Positions 24,973 through 33,507 are shown, counted from the first letter of the stretch. The stretch is 38,226 nucleotides of DNA from an uncultured Lachnospiraceae bacterium (GCA_910588845.1 CAJURU010000028.1:1-38226); one strand, 5' to 3'. Notes: generated by a model from the letters alone, not told the origin. Program-made: numbers and translations.

Positions 24973-26382
24973 ATGAAACTTTGGCAGAAAATATTTCTAT
25001 ATACCTTGATACTGGTAATGCTTGCAGTGAGCATGACCAGTATTTTGTTGTTAAAAAATAGTTTTTCACTGGCAATGGGGCAGAAAAAGCAGAGCGTGTA
25101 TAGTGAACATGAGTTTTTGATTACCAGTTTTAAGAGCATGATGCTGACGGAACGATTGCGGGAGAATGCCGTTGTCTTGGACGAACAGACGCTGCGGAAA
25201 TTTATGTCGGAAACCTTCGGGGTAAGCAGCAATGGCGTGGCATTTCTGGATGGGGAGAAGAAGGCGGTATATGCCAACAGGCAGATGGAGATTCCCCAAG
25301 AGCTGCTGGAAGCGGTGGAAAAAGGGAAAGACCCTTATATGCAGGTGCAGGAGTACCAATTGTTTACCGCATCTTCGGAGACCTTGGAGGGTAAAAATTA
25401 TTATGTGGTAACAGAGAACGATATTCGAGACGTCGTGGAAATCCATGAAAATATGCTCTATGAAATCCAGATTATCAGCATGTCCTGCGCAATTGTGATT
25501 GCTTTTATCCTGCTTTTTGTCGTGAAGATGCTCTTGCACCCTTTAAAGAGGGTAAATGAGGGAACCGGGGAGATCGCCCTGGGAAATTACCGCAAACGTA
25601 TTCAGGTGCGGGGGCACGATGAGCTCTCGGAGCTTGCGCGCAATATGAATATTATGGCGGAGTCAGTGGAGAGTAATGTCCGCGCATTGGAGGATGTGGC
25701 GGAGGACCGCAAGCATTTCATCGACAATCTGTCCCATGAGATGAAAACGCCGCTCACATCCATTTTGGGATTCTCAGACCTCTTGCAGATTAAGAAAGAC
25801 ATTACAGATGAGAGCCGTATTGAGTATGCTGGAATTATCAAGGAGGAAGCCAGCCGTATGCGCACGCTTTCCGGCAAGTTGATGGAGTTGATTACGGTTG
25901 GGGAGGCAAAACTGGAATTCCACAAGGAGGATATGGGAAGCTTGTTTCGTGAAATCGGCATTTCCTTAAAAGTTGTTGCAGACAGCCACAAGATGCATCT
26001 GTTCTGCGAGTCGGAGGAAGGAGAACTGTGCGTGGACCGGGAACTTTTCAAATCCCTTCTCTATAACCTGGTGGACAATGCCATCAAGGCTTCGCCGGAA
26101 GGCGGGCAAATTTGTGTAAAAGGAAGATTTGAAGAAGGCAGATTCTGTCTGGAGGTGGAGGACGAAGGCGTGGGAATTCCTGAGGAGGAGATTGAGAAGA
26201 TTACCCAGGCGTTTTATATGGTGGATAAGGCGCGCAGCCGTGCCAGCGGCGGGGCTGGACTTGGCCTGGCGCTTTGTGCGGAGATTGTTTCCGTGCATCG
26301 GGGAAACATGCGTTTTGAAAGTCTTTTGGGGGAGGGGACACGCGTTACCATCCGTATGAAAGGAGGAGAGGAACATGCGTAG
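24973..26382 (+). CDS. Membrane sensor histidine kinase
   Basis: 469 residues. Transmembrane helix 1 at ~7-28, an extracellular sensor region of ~135 residues, transmembrane helix 2 at ~164-187, a HAMP domain ~186-240, the dimerisation/phosphoacceptor domain with H255 (FIDNLSHEMKTPLTSILGFS), and an ATPase domain with the N box (LYNLVDNAIKAS), G1 (VEDEGVGIPEEE) and G2 (GGAGLGLALC) motifs. It phosphorylates the upstream regulator. The sensed signal is unknown. Its stop codon overlaps the next gene by 8 nt, pointing to a stable three-gene unit in which the third product may act on the kinase. Confidence 0.95.
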   Translation: MKLWQKIFLYTLILVMLAVSMTSILLLKNSFSLAMGQKKQSVYSEHEFLITSFKSMMLTERLRENAVVLDEQTLRKFMSETFGVSSNGVAFLDGEKKAVYANRQMEIPQELLEAVEKGKDPYMQVQEYQLFTASSETLEGKNYYVVTENDIRDVVEIHENMLYEIQIISMSCAIVIAFILLFVVKMLLHPLKRVNEGTGEIALGNYRKRIQVRGHDELSELARNMNIMAESVESNVRALEDVAEDRKHFIDNLSHEMKTPLTSILGFSDLLQIKKDITDESRIEYAGIIKEEASRMRTLSGKLMELITVGEAKLEFHKEDMGSLFREIGISLKVVADSHKMHLFCESEEGELCVDRELFKSLLYNLVDNAIKASPEGGQICVKGRFEEGRFCLEVEDEGVGIPEEEIEKITQAFYMVDKARSRASGGAGLGLALCAEIVSVHRGNMRFESLLGEGTRVTIRMKGGEEHA

Positions 26383-27457
26383 CCTGAAATCGTTGCTGTT
26401 TACTCTTTTGTGTACAGTTGTCATCCTGGGGCTTGGATATCTTGGCATTGTGGAGCGGGGGAGGCAGATTTTAAGCAGTGAGAGCGTGCCCGAGCGTGCG
26501 GAGTATGAGGATGTTGGCTCCAATATTTTTTATGGGAAAATTGAGGATAATATTGAGATTTTTCCCTGGAATTACTATTCCGAGACGGATGATACGATAC
26601 AGGGAATAATTCCAACATTCATGGAGGAGGAGATTTTTCTGAACCAATATGTGACGGAAAAAACATTTGCGATAAAGGATGCTGATAGTATGGATATGGG
26701 AGATACGGAATTAAACGAAACATATTATTATTTTCCGGAACAGTACCTTAATGCGGCGGATTCTTATTTCGGAGAGCTGATTGCTTATGAGACAGAGGTA
26801 GGAACGGAAGAAGTATCCGCCTGGTTTCAAAAAGAGGGAAACCATATTTTAGAAAACATAATTGTGGCAGAAAATACGCCTGTCGGAATGATTTTCTTCT
26901 ATCAAGATATTTTGCAGCTTAGAGGTAAGAAATATCAGGTTCGCATTGCTTGCAGCAACTGGAATGTAATAAATTTTATATGCGTGGAGTATGATACGCA
27001 AGATAAAAGAGAACGAACGGAGTGGAAAGCTGGAAAAGAGAAGATGGTGGAAGTGTTAGAACACTCGGAGGAATCACTTTCTGCGTATTTCTCATTTATG
27101 TCTAAATTAAATGACCTGGGGGCTCCTAGCGTTTACTTTGTGGATTACGAATATGCAAACGCGTATTTATATGGATTCCGTTGGCTGGGAAACATCATGT
27201 TGGGAAGGGAAGAAGATGATGAATTGTCTATGGAAATCGAAAAGTGGCTGCTGGAGTGGCAAAATATATATCCAGAAAAGACGGAGTCTGGCATTGCAAA
27301 AGACGAAGACGTAGCGTATTCGGTCAATTATTCGTATCAGGTGGTGGAATTGAAGGATATGATTTTGATTCTCGTACAGGGAGATGCAGCGATGGGGCTT
27401 TATTTTGACCCTATCAATCAAAAATTCTGCGGATATAACTTCTTTTATGAATTCTGA
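26375..27457 (+). CDS. Membrane-anchored extracellular protein of the two-component operon
   Basis: 360 residues with an N-terminal hydrophobic segment at ~7-25 (LLFTLLCTVVILGLGYLGIV) acting as anchor or uncleaved signal; the remainder is predicted outside the cell and is acidic. ATG 26375 overlaps the kinase stop and is preceded by AAGGAGGAGAGG. I recognise no domain family. The overlapping arrangement behind a kinase and regulator recalls accessory extracellular proteins that modulate kinase activity (the YycH/YycI type is an analogy only; no similarity is claimed). It could equally be a separate envelope function coregulated with the sensor. Confidence 0.7.
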   Translation: MRSLKSLLFTLLCTVVILGLGYLGIVERGRQILSSESVPERAEYEDVGSNIFYGKIEDNIEIFPWNYYSETDDTIQGIIPTFMEEEIFLNQYVTEKTFAIKDADSMDMGDTELNETYYYFPEQYLNAADSYFGELIAYETEVGTEEVSAWFQKEGNHILENIIVAENTPVGMIFFYQDILQLRGKKYQVRIACSNWNVINFICVEYDTQDKRERTEWKAGKEKMVEVLEHSEESLSAYFSFMSKLNDLGAPSVYFVDYEYANAYLYGFRWLGNIMLGREEDDELSMEIEKWLLEWQNIYPEKTESGIAKDEDVAYSVNYSYQVVELKDMILILVQGDAAMGLYFDPINQKFCGYNFFYEF

Positions 27458-27523
27458 AGGACAAATTAGAATTTGTGAATTGGGATGATATCTAAAACCT
27501 TTCTAAACTCTTATGAAAACTGG

Positions 27524-27552
27524 TTGTGTAATATCCCGCCTTGAATTATAAT
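27524..27552 (+). promoter_or_regulatory. Promoter of the clpX-type gene
   Basis: TTGTGT (27524-27529) and the consensus TATAAT (27547-27552) spaced by 17 nt. Transcription would begin near 27559, which supports ATG 27617 as the start of the downstream gene rather than ATG 27551. Confidence 0.65.
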
Positions 27553-27616
27553 GATAGCAGCTTTCATCGGCCATGAGTATATATTAAGCTGCGGAATTAG
27601 AAAAGGAGAATTCAGG

Positions 27617-29050
27617 ATGAGTGACAAAGAAAAGATTGACGATAAAGATTTCATGGATGACACAGATGCGGAGAGTTATGAGGATATTTGCTATATCTGC
27701 CGCAGGCCGGAGAGCAAGGCGGGGAAGATGATACGCATTCCCAATAACATCTGTATCTGTTCGGACTGTATGCAGAAGACGTTTGATACAATGAACCATT
27801 CAGGCTTTCCCATTGGAGACATGGGTAATTTTGGCAATATGCCCAATATCAGTATGATAAATCTTTCCGATCTTCAGAATATGGGCGCGATGCCGAAGAA
27901 ACAGAAACTCAAGAAGAAAAAGGCGAAAGAGGAGAAGAAGGAAGCTCCTAAGCTCGATATCAAGTCTATCCCGGCGCCGCATAAGATTAAGGCCAGCCTG
28001 GATGAGTATGTCGTAGGGCAGGAGCATGCCAAGAAGGTTATGTCTGTGGCGGTGTATAACCACTATAAACGTGTCTCTAATGACGCGCAGGATGGGATTG
28101 AGGTTGAAAAGTCCAACATGTTGATGTTAGGGCCTACCGGGAGCGGCAAGACGTATATGGTCAAGACTTTGGCAAAGCTTCTCGACGTGCCCCTTGCCAT
28201 AGCTGACGCTACTTCTCTGACGGAGGCGGGATATATCGGGGATGATATTGAGAGCGTGGTTTCCAAGCTTTTGGCAGCGGCAGACAATGATGTGGAGCGC
28301 GCGGAGCACGGCATTATTTTTATAGACGAGATTGACAAGATTGCTAAGAAGAAGACGACGAACCAGCGGGATGTCAGCGGCGAGAGCGTGCAGCAGGGTA
28401 TGCTCAAACTCTTAGAAGGGGCTGAGATTGAAGTTCCGGTGGGGGCGAACAGCAAAAATGCTATGGTGCCGCTTGCTACCGTTAATACCAGAGATATCCT
28501 TTTTATCTGCGGCGGAGCATTCCCAGACCTGGAGGAAATCATTAAGGAACGTTTAAATAAGCAGTCTGCAATGGGATTCCATGCGGATTTGAAAGATAAG
28601 TACGATGGGGAAGAGAATCTTTTGCAGCGGGTAGAAGTCGAGGATATTCGTAAATACGGCATGATTCCAGAATTTTTAGGACGTATGCCGGTAATTTTTG
28701 CGTTGGATGCTTTGACAGAGGAGATGTTGGTGAAGATTCTCACAGAGCCTAAGAGTGCGATTGTCAAGCAGTATCAGAAGCTTTTGGCAATGGATGAGGT
28801 CAAGCTGGAATTTGAAGAAAAGGCGTTACATGCTATCGCCAGGAAAGCCAAGAAAAAGGATGTAGGCGCCCGTGCGCTGCGTGCCATCATTGAGGAATTC
28901 ATGCTGGATATTATGTATGAAATACCCAAGGACGACAGTATCGGCATGGTGACGATTACGGAGGACTATATAGATAATAACGGCGCGCCGCTTATCACAA
29001 TGCGCGGCTGCCCGGTCTTGCCGGAGAAGGCGGGGGCAGCAGGGGTATAA
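27617..29050 (+). CDS. clpX: ClpX-type AAA+ unfoldase with long Lys-rich linker
   Basis: 477 residues from ATG 27617 (AAAAGGAG upstream), longer than the usual ~410-430. The N-terminal C4 zinc-binding domain uses C25/C28 and C48/C51. A Met/Asn- and then Lys/Glu-rich linker (~60-115) is extended. The AAA+ module has Walker A GPTGSGKT (172-179), Walker B IFIDEIDKI, pore loop GYIGDD, the box ILFICGGAFPDLEEI and the C-terminal small domain (KKDVGARALRAIIEEFMLDI). The ClpP-docking loop reads MGF (SAMGFHADL) where most ClpX have IGF or LGF. ClpX unfolds tagged proteins for ClpP. No clpP, tig or lon lies next to it, so it might be a second ClpX copy. Confidence 0.9.
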   Translation: MSDKEKIDDKDFMDDTDAESYEDICYICRRPESKAGKMIRIPNNICICSDCMQKTFDTMNHSGFPIGDMGNFGNMPNISMINLSDLQNMGAMPKKQKLKKKKAKEEKKEAPKLDIKSIPAPHKIKASLDEYVVGQEHAKKVMSVAVYNHYKRVSNDAQDGIEVEKSNMLMLGPTGSGKTYMVKTLAKLLDVPLAIADATSLTEAGYIGDDIESVVSKLLAAADNDVERAEHGIIFIDEIDKIAKKKTTNQRDVSGESVQQGMLKLLEGAEIEVPVGANSKNAMVPLATVNTRDILFICGGAFPDLEEIIKERLNKQSAMGFHADLKDKYDGEENLLQRVEVEDIRKYGMIPEFLGRMPVIFALDALTEEMLVKILTEPKSAIVKQYQKLLAMDEVKLEFEEKALHAIARKAKKKDVGARALRAIIEEFMLDIMYEIPKDDSIGMVTITEDYIDNNGAPLITMRGCPVLPEKAGAAGV

Positions 29051-29111
29051 ATGAACTGCGAATAGGAAGTGATTTCCATGCATATGCTGATAAAAAAGAA
29101 AAGAGCAGCAT

Positions 29112-30794
29112 ATGGATTGTGAAGAAGCAGTATATTCAAATGACTATTATGATTTTATCGGCGAGTATATCCTGGAGGCGCGGAGAACACCGCCAGAGGT
29201 CTGTGTACAGAAGTTAGATTCTACTTATGAAATCGTATATCTGTCGCGTGCCGGGAATCCGCCGCTCAATATTAAGAATTACAGTTACAACGCAATTCCC
29301 GGATGTTATGCTCCTATGGACGAGAGCGCTTTAGAGGCGAGCGGCATCTTGCGTTTGCAGCGGCAGCCGACATTGTCATTAAAGGGTCAGGGAGTGCTGA
29401 TTGGTTTCTTAGATTCAGGAATTGATTATGAGAATCCGGTGTTTCGCAACAGCGATGGCAGCACCAGAATTGCGGCAATATGGGATCAGACAGACAGGAG
29501 CGGGACGCCGCCGGAAGGATTCATCTATGGCAGTGAATATAGGGATGAAGAGATCAACCGCGCATTGAACAGCATGAATTCCCATGAGATAGTGCCCACG
29601 ACAGATGAAGAAGGCCATGGGACGTTTATGGCGAGTGTGGCGGCAGGAAGCGAGATTCCTGAGAAGAATTTTGTGGGGGCGGCGCCCTATTGTAAGATTG
29701 CCATGGTGAAATTAAAACAAGCCAAGGAATATTTGCGGGATTTTTATTTTATCAATAGAAATGCTGTTGCCTATCAGGAAAATGATATCATGGCGGGAGT
29801 GTGGTATTTAAACCGTCTTGCTCAGGAACGGCATATGCCGCTTGTAATCTGCGTGGGGCTGGGCACAGATATGGGAGGCCATACCGGCGTCAATCCACTT
29901 TCTACTATGCTCAATGGCATGGCGTTGCGCAGAGACCATGCCGTAGTAATATCGGCTGGGAATGAGGGCAATTCCCGCCACCATTTTTGGGGGGAAATCG
30001 GAGCCGACGAATATTATAAGAATGTTGAAATTAACGTGGGAGACCGGGTAGAAGGTTTCTATGCGGAAGTCTGGGCGAGAGCGCCGCAGCGTTTTGTGGT
30101 AGATATCATTTCACCTACCGGGGAACGTATGCCCAGTGATTATATTTTGTCCGGTGGCAGGGAATACAGTTTTTTGTTTGAGAATACGAAGGTGGCAGTA
30201 GATTACCGGATTGCAGGGATTTTGGACGGTTCCCAGGTAATCTATATCAGTTTCAGCAAGCCTACGCAGGGGATTTGGAATATTCGGGTTTACCAACAGT
30301 CAGAGATATCCAGTACCTTTCATATTTGGCTGCCGTTGGAAGAATTTCTGACAGGAGAGGTCTTTTTTGTCCGTTCCAATCCCGATACAACGCTGACAGT
30401 TCCAGCGTCGGCGGCGGCGCCAATGACAGTGGGGGCGTACGATGAAAAGGATAACAGCATTTATCTGCGCTCGGGCAGGGGGTTTACGGCAAATGGATTG
30501 ATTAAACCGGATTTCGTGGCGCCAGGTGTGGAGGTGTATGGAGCCGCGCCAGGGGGGATGTTTGTCACAAGAAGCGGCACCAGTGCGGCAACGGCGGTCA
30601 CCTCAGGAGGCGTTGCGTTAATGCTGGAATGGGGAATTGTCCGGGGAAATTACTCCACGATTACCGGTATTGCGATTAAGAATTCTCTGATCCAGAGTGC
30701 AGACCGTGATCCGCAGAGGAATTACCCCGACAAAGCCTATGGATGGGGAAGGCTGAATGTTTATCAAACGTTTGAGGATTTCCGGATACAATAG
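29112..30794 (+). CDS. S8 family serine protease (subtilisin-like, Csp-type layout)
   Basis: 560 residues, no signal peptide. The catalytic triad is complete: D101 (GFLDSGIDYENP), H169 (EEGHGTFMASVAAG) and S491 (RSGTSAATAVTSGGVA). About 130-150 residues between the oxyanion region (AGNEGNSRHH) and the Ser motif form an inserted beta-rich domain, the arrangement of clostridial CspA/B/C germination proteases. The family normally includes an N-terminal prodomain of roughly 80 residues, consistent with residues 1-85. In Lachnospiraceae such proteins often occur in several copies and are not all tied to spores, so the role is uncertain. ATG 29112 has only a modest ribosome site (GAAAAGAG), 61 nt after clpX. 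Confidence 0.88.
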   Translation: MDCEEAVYSNDYYDFIGEYILEARRTPPEVCVQKLDSTYEIVYLSRAGNPPLNIKNYSYNAIPGCYAPMDESALEASGILRLQRQPTLSLKGQGVLIGFLDSGIDYENPVFRNSDGSTRIAAIWDQTDRSGTPPEGFIYGSEYRDEEINRALNSMNSHEIVPTTDEEGHGTFMASVAAGSEIPEKNFVGAAPYCKIAMVKLKQAKEYLRDFYFINRNAVAYQENDIMAGVWYLNRLAQERHMPLVICVGLGTDMGGHTGVNPLSTMLNGMALRRDHAVVISAGNEGNSRHHFWGEIGADEYYKNVEINVGDRVEGFYAEVWARAPQRFVVDIISPTGERMPSDYILSGGREYSFLFENTKVAVDYRIAGILDGSQVIYISFSKPTQGIWNIRVYQQSEISSTFHIWLPLEEFLTGEVFFVRSNPDTTLTVPASAAAPMTVGAYDEKDNSIYLRSGRGFTANGLIKPDFVAPGVEVYGAAPGGMFVTRSGTSAATAVTSGGVALMLEWGIVRGNYSTITGIAIKNSLIQSADRDPQRNYPDKAYGWGRLNVYQTFEDFRIQ

Positions 30795-30841
30795 TAGAAG
30801 ATTGCTTTGCTGTTATCTGTTTGGAAAGGAAGAGACGAAAG

Positions 30842-31312
30842 ATGATATTTGTATTTGTGGCAGCTTTTGTATTTATGGGAGATTTTTTTCTGAAACGATG
30901 TATTGAGAAGCATCTCAGAGGAGGGGAAAATAGACGTATCTGCAAGGGCAGGATTTTGCTTCGCAAGTATCATAACCGCGGGGCAGTCTTAAATTTTTTA
31001 GATAGGCGTCCGGGAGTGGTGCGGAATATATGCGGAGGTTTGTTGCTTTTGCTGGGAGCCGCCTGGTTTGTTCTGTTACGCAGAAAGGATAATCCCGGTG
31101 TGTTGCTTGGCTTGAGCCTTTTACTGGGTGGTGGAGGCAGTAATCTCTATGATCGTATTACCAAGGGTTATGTAGTGGACTACTTTAGTTTTCGGACGCC
31201 GTGGAGATGGTTAAATAGGATTGTGTTCAATATTTCTGATTTTTGTATATTTTTTGGAAGTATTTTTGTGGCGATAGCTTCACTCATAAAACAGTATCAA
31301 TCAACAAACTGA
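30842..31312 (+). CDS. Signal peptidase II-like (LspA family) membrane protein
   Basis: 156 residues from ATG 30842 (GGAAAGGAAGAG upstream). Four hydrophobic stretches fit the LspA fold. Conserved features are D14 (GDFFLKRCIEKHL, cf. DQ..K), NRGAVLNFL (N45, G47), the first catalytic Asp D104 in GGGGSNLYDR (usual GNLIDR), VVDYFSF, and the second catalytic Asp D133 in FNISD. Both Asp of the dyad are therefore present and activity is plausible. The family removes signal peptides from diacylglyceryl-modified prolipoproteins. The divergence (SNLYDR, Cys-rich helices) suggests a paralogue rather than the main housekeeping enzyme. It is 47 nt after the subtilase and ends before a terminator. Confidence 0.82.
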   Translation: MIFVFVAAFVFMGDFFLKRCIEKHLRGGENRRICKGRILLRKYHNRGAVLNFLDRRPGVVRNICGGLLLLLGAAWFVLLRRKDNPGVLLGLSLLLGGGGSNLYDRITKGYVVDYFSFRTPWRWLNRIVFNISDFCIFFGSIFVAIASLIKQYQSTN

Positions 31313-31344
31313 AATAGGGGAGCTTCCATACAGGGTACAGTTGT

Positions 31345-31386
31345 AAATCAGTATATTATCCAAAGCGGATGGTATACTGATTTTTT
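31345..31386 (+). terminator. Terminator after the LspA-like gene
   Basis: AAATCAGTATA (31345-31355) pairs perfectly with TATACTGATTT (31373-31383); an inner ATCC/GGAT stem lengthens it, and T's run on to 31386. It separates the plus-strand operon from the minus-strand hydrolase gene. Confidence 0.85.
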
Positions 31387-31416
31387 GTACAAATAGTTTC
31401 TCGAAGTTCAAATATC

Positions 31417-31908
31417 TCAGGATAACAAATCATTTAGACTAGTAATCTTACTTCCTTTACTTTCATAATAACGTAGCATTTCATCAATTTTCTTTTTATC
31501 ATAACTGGTTATGCAGTCTGATAATACGTGAACCTCATAATTTGCCTTACATAGGTTGTAACAGGTTGATTTAACACAAGCAACTGCGTCCGCTCCGGTT
31601 ATGTAAAAATCGCTTATTTCATTCTGCCGAATAAATTCTGCAAATTCTTCGCTGGTTAGCGCGTTTCCCTTGTATTTTGTAAAAATGTTATTGGATGCTA
31701 ATTTCAAATCGGGAGCAAATTCAGCTCCGGGTGTATTCGGCTTAAATGTTCTTGTGCCAGCCGATAAATTTTCATGTCTGATATAAACAACATGAATATT
31801 GTTATTAACGGCCCAATCAATCGCTTTATTAATATTGCCAATAATATCTTTGTAATTCTTTGTTATGTCTTTTTGAATATCTATTACTGCTAAGGCTTTT
31901 TTTTGCAT
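31417..31908 (-). CDS. Isochorismatase-family cysteine hydrolase
   Basis: 163 residues. The start at 31908 (MQKKALAVIDIQKD) is supported by AGGAGG in TAGGAGGAAACAGTATG on the minus strand; a longer reading from 31926 is not needed. The family catalytic triad is present: D10 (VIDIQKD), K78 (IFTKYKGNAL) and C111 (ITGADAVACVKSTC). Members hydrolyse isochorismate, nicotinamide or other amides; the substrate is not deducible here. It is divergent from a WYL regulator gene with promoters overlapping around a palindrome, so the regulator probably controls it. Confidence 0.9.
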   Translation of the reverse strand: MQKKALAVIDIQKDITKNYKDIIGNINKAIDWAVNNNIHVVYIRHENLSAGTRTFKPNTPGAEFAPDLKLASNNIFTKYKGNALTSEEFAEFIRQNEISDFYITGADAVACVKSTCYNLCKANYEVHVLSDCITSYDKKKIDEMLRYYESKGSKITSLNDLLS

Positions 31909-31967
31909 ACTGTTTCCTCCTAACAAGCTAGATTAATGTGTTTTAACTTCATTTATTATAACTTATA

Positions 31968-32000
31968 ATTGTTGACAACAATATGGCAACAACATATAAT
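31968..32000. promoter_or_regulatory. Palindromic operator and divergent promoters
   Basis: ATTGTTGACAACAAT (31968-31982) is a perfect 15-bp palindrome centred on A31975. Its right half contains the -35 TTGACA (31972-31977) of a consensus plus-strand promoter with TATAAT at 31995-32000, 17 nt apart, serving the WYL regulator. On the minus strand TTGCCA (31984-31989) and TATAAG (31962-31967) are spaced 16 nt apart and could serve the hydrolase, placing the palindrome between them. A regulator bound here would affect both genes. Confidence 0.7.
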
Positions 32001-32028
32001 TAAAAAAATTTAGAAAGGCGAGAAGCAA

Positions 32029-32961
32029 ATGAAAATAGATAGACTTGTCAGCATTATTATGATACTCCTTGACAAAAAGCGGATAGGAGCGCAAGAATTA
32101 GCGGATATGTTTGAAGTCTCACGCCGTACAATTTACCGCGACATAGACGCTGTCAATATGGCGGGCATTCCGATTCGTTCAACGTCAGGAGTGGGCGGCG
32201 GCTTTGAAATTATGCAAGAATACAAAATTGATAAAAAATTTTTTTCCGCTGACGATGTTTCTGCGCTTTTAATGGGGATTTCCAGTCTTTCAAACATGGT
32301 GGGGGGCGACGAAGTGGTACATGCACTTGCAAAAGTCAAGAGCCTTATTCCTGATGAAAGAGCAAAAGATATTACATTAAAAGTAAATCGAATAAGCATA
32401 GATTTAAGTCAATGGATAGGAAACAGTAACATACAGCCATATTTGGAAATAATCAAATCCGCTTTACAGAAAAGCCGACTGCTGTTGTTTGAATATGTGG
32501 CTCACCATGGGAATAAAACCGTACGGACAGTAGAGCCGTATCAGCTTGTATTAAAAGGTAATCACTGGTATTTGCAAGGATATTGCTATATAAGAAATGA
32601 TTTCCGTTTATTCAGAATATCCCGTATATCAAATCTACAAATTTTAGACGAGGCTTTTAAACCAAGAAAATATCAAAAACCAATTTTAGACTTCTCAGAA
32701 ATCTTGGAAACCATGCAAGTAAAAATCAAAATCCGTATTCATGAATCCATAATGGATAGGGTACTTGACTATTGTACTTATGAAGATTTTTTGCCAGACG
32801 GCGATGAGTATTATATTGTCGATTTTCCTTTCGTAGAAAACGACTACCACTATGATATTCTTCTCGGTTTTGGGAATAAATGTGAATGTTTGCAACCGTC
32901 GCGTATTCGCGAAAACATGAAGCGCAAAATACATGATCTTGCTGCCATATATGAAAAGTAA
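32029..32961 (+). CDS. HTH and WYL-domain transcriptional regulator (YafY-like)
   Basis: 310 residues, full length. The N-terminal winged helix (DKKRIGAQELADMFEVSRRT then IYRDIDAVNMAGIPI) is of the HTH_11/DeoR-like kind; residues ~140-215 form the WYL domain (LLLFEYVAHHGNKTVRTVEP; VLKGNHWYLQGYC; FRLFRISRISNL), followed by a WCX-type C-terminal domain. WYL domains bind ligands, often nucleotides or nucleic acid. ATG 32029 follows GAAAGGCGAG. Its promoter overlaps a perfect palindrome shared with the divergent hydrolase gene, so autoregulation and control of the hydrolase are likely. Confidence 0.92.
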   Translation: MKIDRLVSIIMILLDKKRIGAQELADMFEVSRRTIYRDIDAVNMAGIPIRSTSGVGGGFEIMQEYKIDKKFFSADDVSALLMGISSLSNMVGGDEVVHALAKVKSLIPDERAKDITLKVNRISIDLSQWIGNSNIQPYLEIIKSALQKSRLLLFEYVAHHGNKTVRTVEPYQLVLKGNHWYLQGYCYIRNDFRLFRISRISNLQILDEAFKPRKYQKPILDFSEILETMQVKIKIRIHESIMDRVLDYCTYEDFLPDGDEYYIVDFPFVENDYHYDILLGFGNKCECLQPSRIRENMKRKIHDLAAIYEK

Positions 32962-33001
32962 CCGGGTATTCCGGAACGAACTTCAATATCCGGGTTGAAA
33001 C

Positions 33002-33100
33002 GGGTTTCTGGAACGGATTGAAAACGGAGAAGCAGCGGCGCTGATTGAAAAAGATATGTCGCGGCTTGGACGTGATTTACAAAGCGAAGAAACGGCATAG
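33002..33100 (+). pseudogene. Fragment of a serine site-specific recombinase
   Basis: A 32-codon open segment without start codon reads GFLERIENGEAAALIEKDMS then RLGRD, ending at TAG 33098-33100. KDMSRLGRD with the preceding acidic helix is characteristic of the catalytic domain of large serine recombinases from conjugative and mobilisable transposons, just before the usual YLxVG. Everything before and after is missing. It indicates a past mobile-element insertion between the WYL and cold-shock genes. Confidence 0.6.
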
Positions 33101-33120
33101 CCTGCAAGCTACGCCGTTTC
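33089..33120. terminator. Hairpin at the convergent junction
   Basis: GAAACGGCATAGC (33089-33101) pairs with GCTACGCCGTTTC (33108-33120) with a single A/C mismatch and a 6-nt loop. It overlaps the recombinase remnant and lies between the convergent WYL and cold-shock genes, so a bidirectional terminator role is plausible, although the flanking T-runs are poor. Confidence 0.5.
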
Positions 33121-33258
33121 CGAAACATTTCTAATACTCTCTTATGAGCGCCGCCCGAATGGCAGCTTTTTGTAATCACCTATTTTTCAATATCTTAATC
33201 TTAATAAAAAATCGAAATTTCTATATTCAGACAAGGCACATTGAAAAGCTCGATGAAA

Positions 33259-33459
33259 TTAGCGTACTACAGTTACATTTACTGCCTGGGGTCCCTTGGA
33301 ACCTTCAGTCACATCAAATTCAACTGTAGCGCCTTCTTCTAAGGATTTGAATCCCTCCATATTTAATCCAGAATAGTGAACGAATACATCGTTGCCGGAC
33401 TCATCAGAGATGAAACCATATCCTTTTTGGTTGTTAAACCACTTTACTGTACCCTGCAT
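33259..33459 (-). CDS. Cold-shock protein, CspA family
   Basis: 66 residues, the standard length. RNP1 (KGYGFIS) and RNP2 (VFVHYSGL) RNA-binding motifs are intact within a single OB-fold (MQGTVKWFNNQKGYGFISDE). GGAGGT lies 8 nt before the start at 33459, so the longer frame reaching 33684 is not used. Such proteins bind single-stranded RNA/DNA and melt RNA secondary structure. The gene has its own promoter-like sequence upstream. Confidence 0.97.
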   Translation of the reverse strand: MQGTVKWFNNQKGYGFISDESGNDVFVHYSGLNMEGFKSLEEGATVEFDVTEGSKGPQAVNVTVVR

Positions 33460-33507
33460 GTCAGTACCTCCAAATATATAATATATGCCCTTTTTAAGCA
33501 TATTTCT

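Noticed and set aside
28063..28767. 234-residue minus-strand frame inside clpX
   Set aside because: Fully contained in a well-supported gene; Ser/Ile/Leu-rich antisense translation with no recognisable domain.
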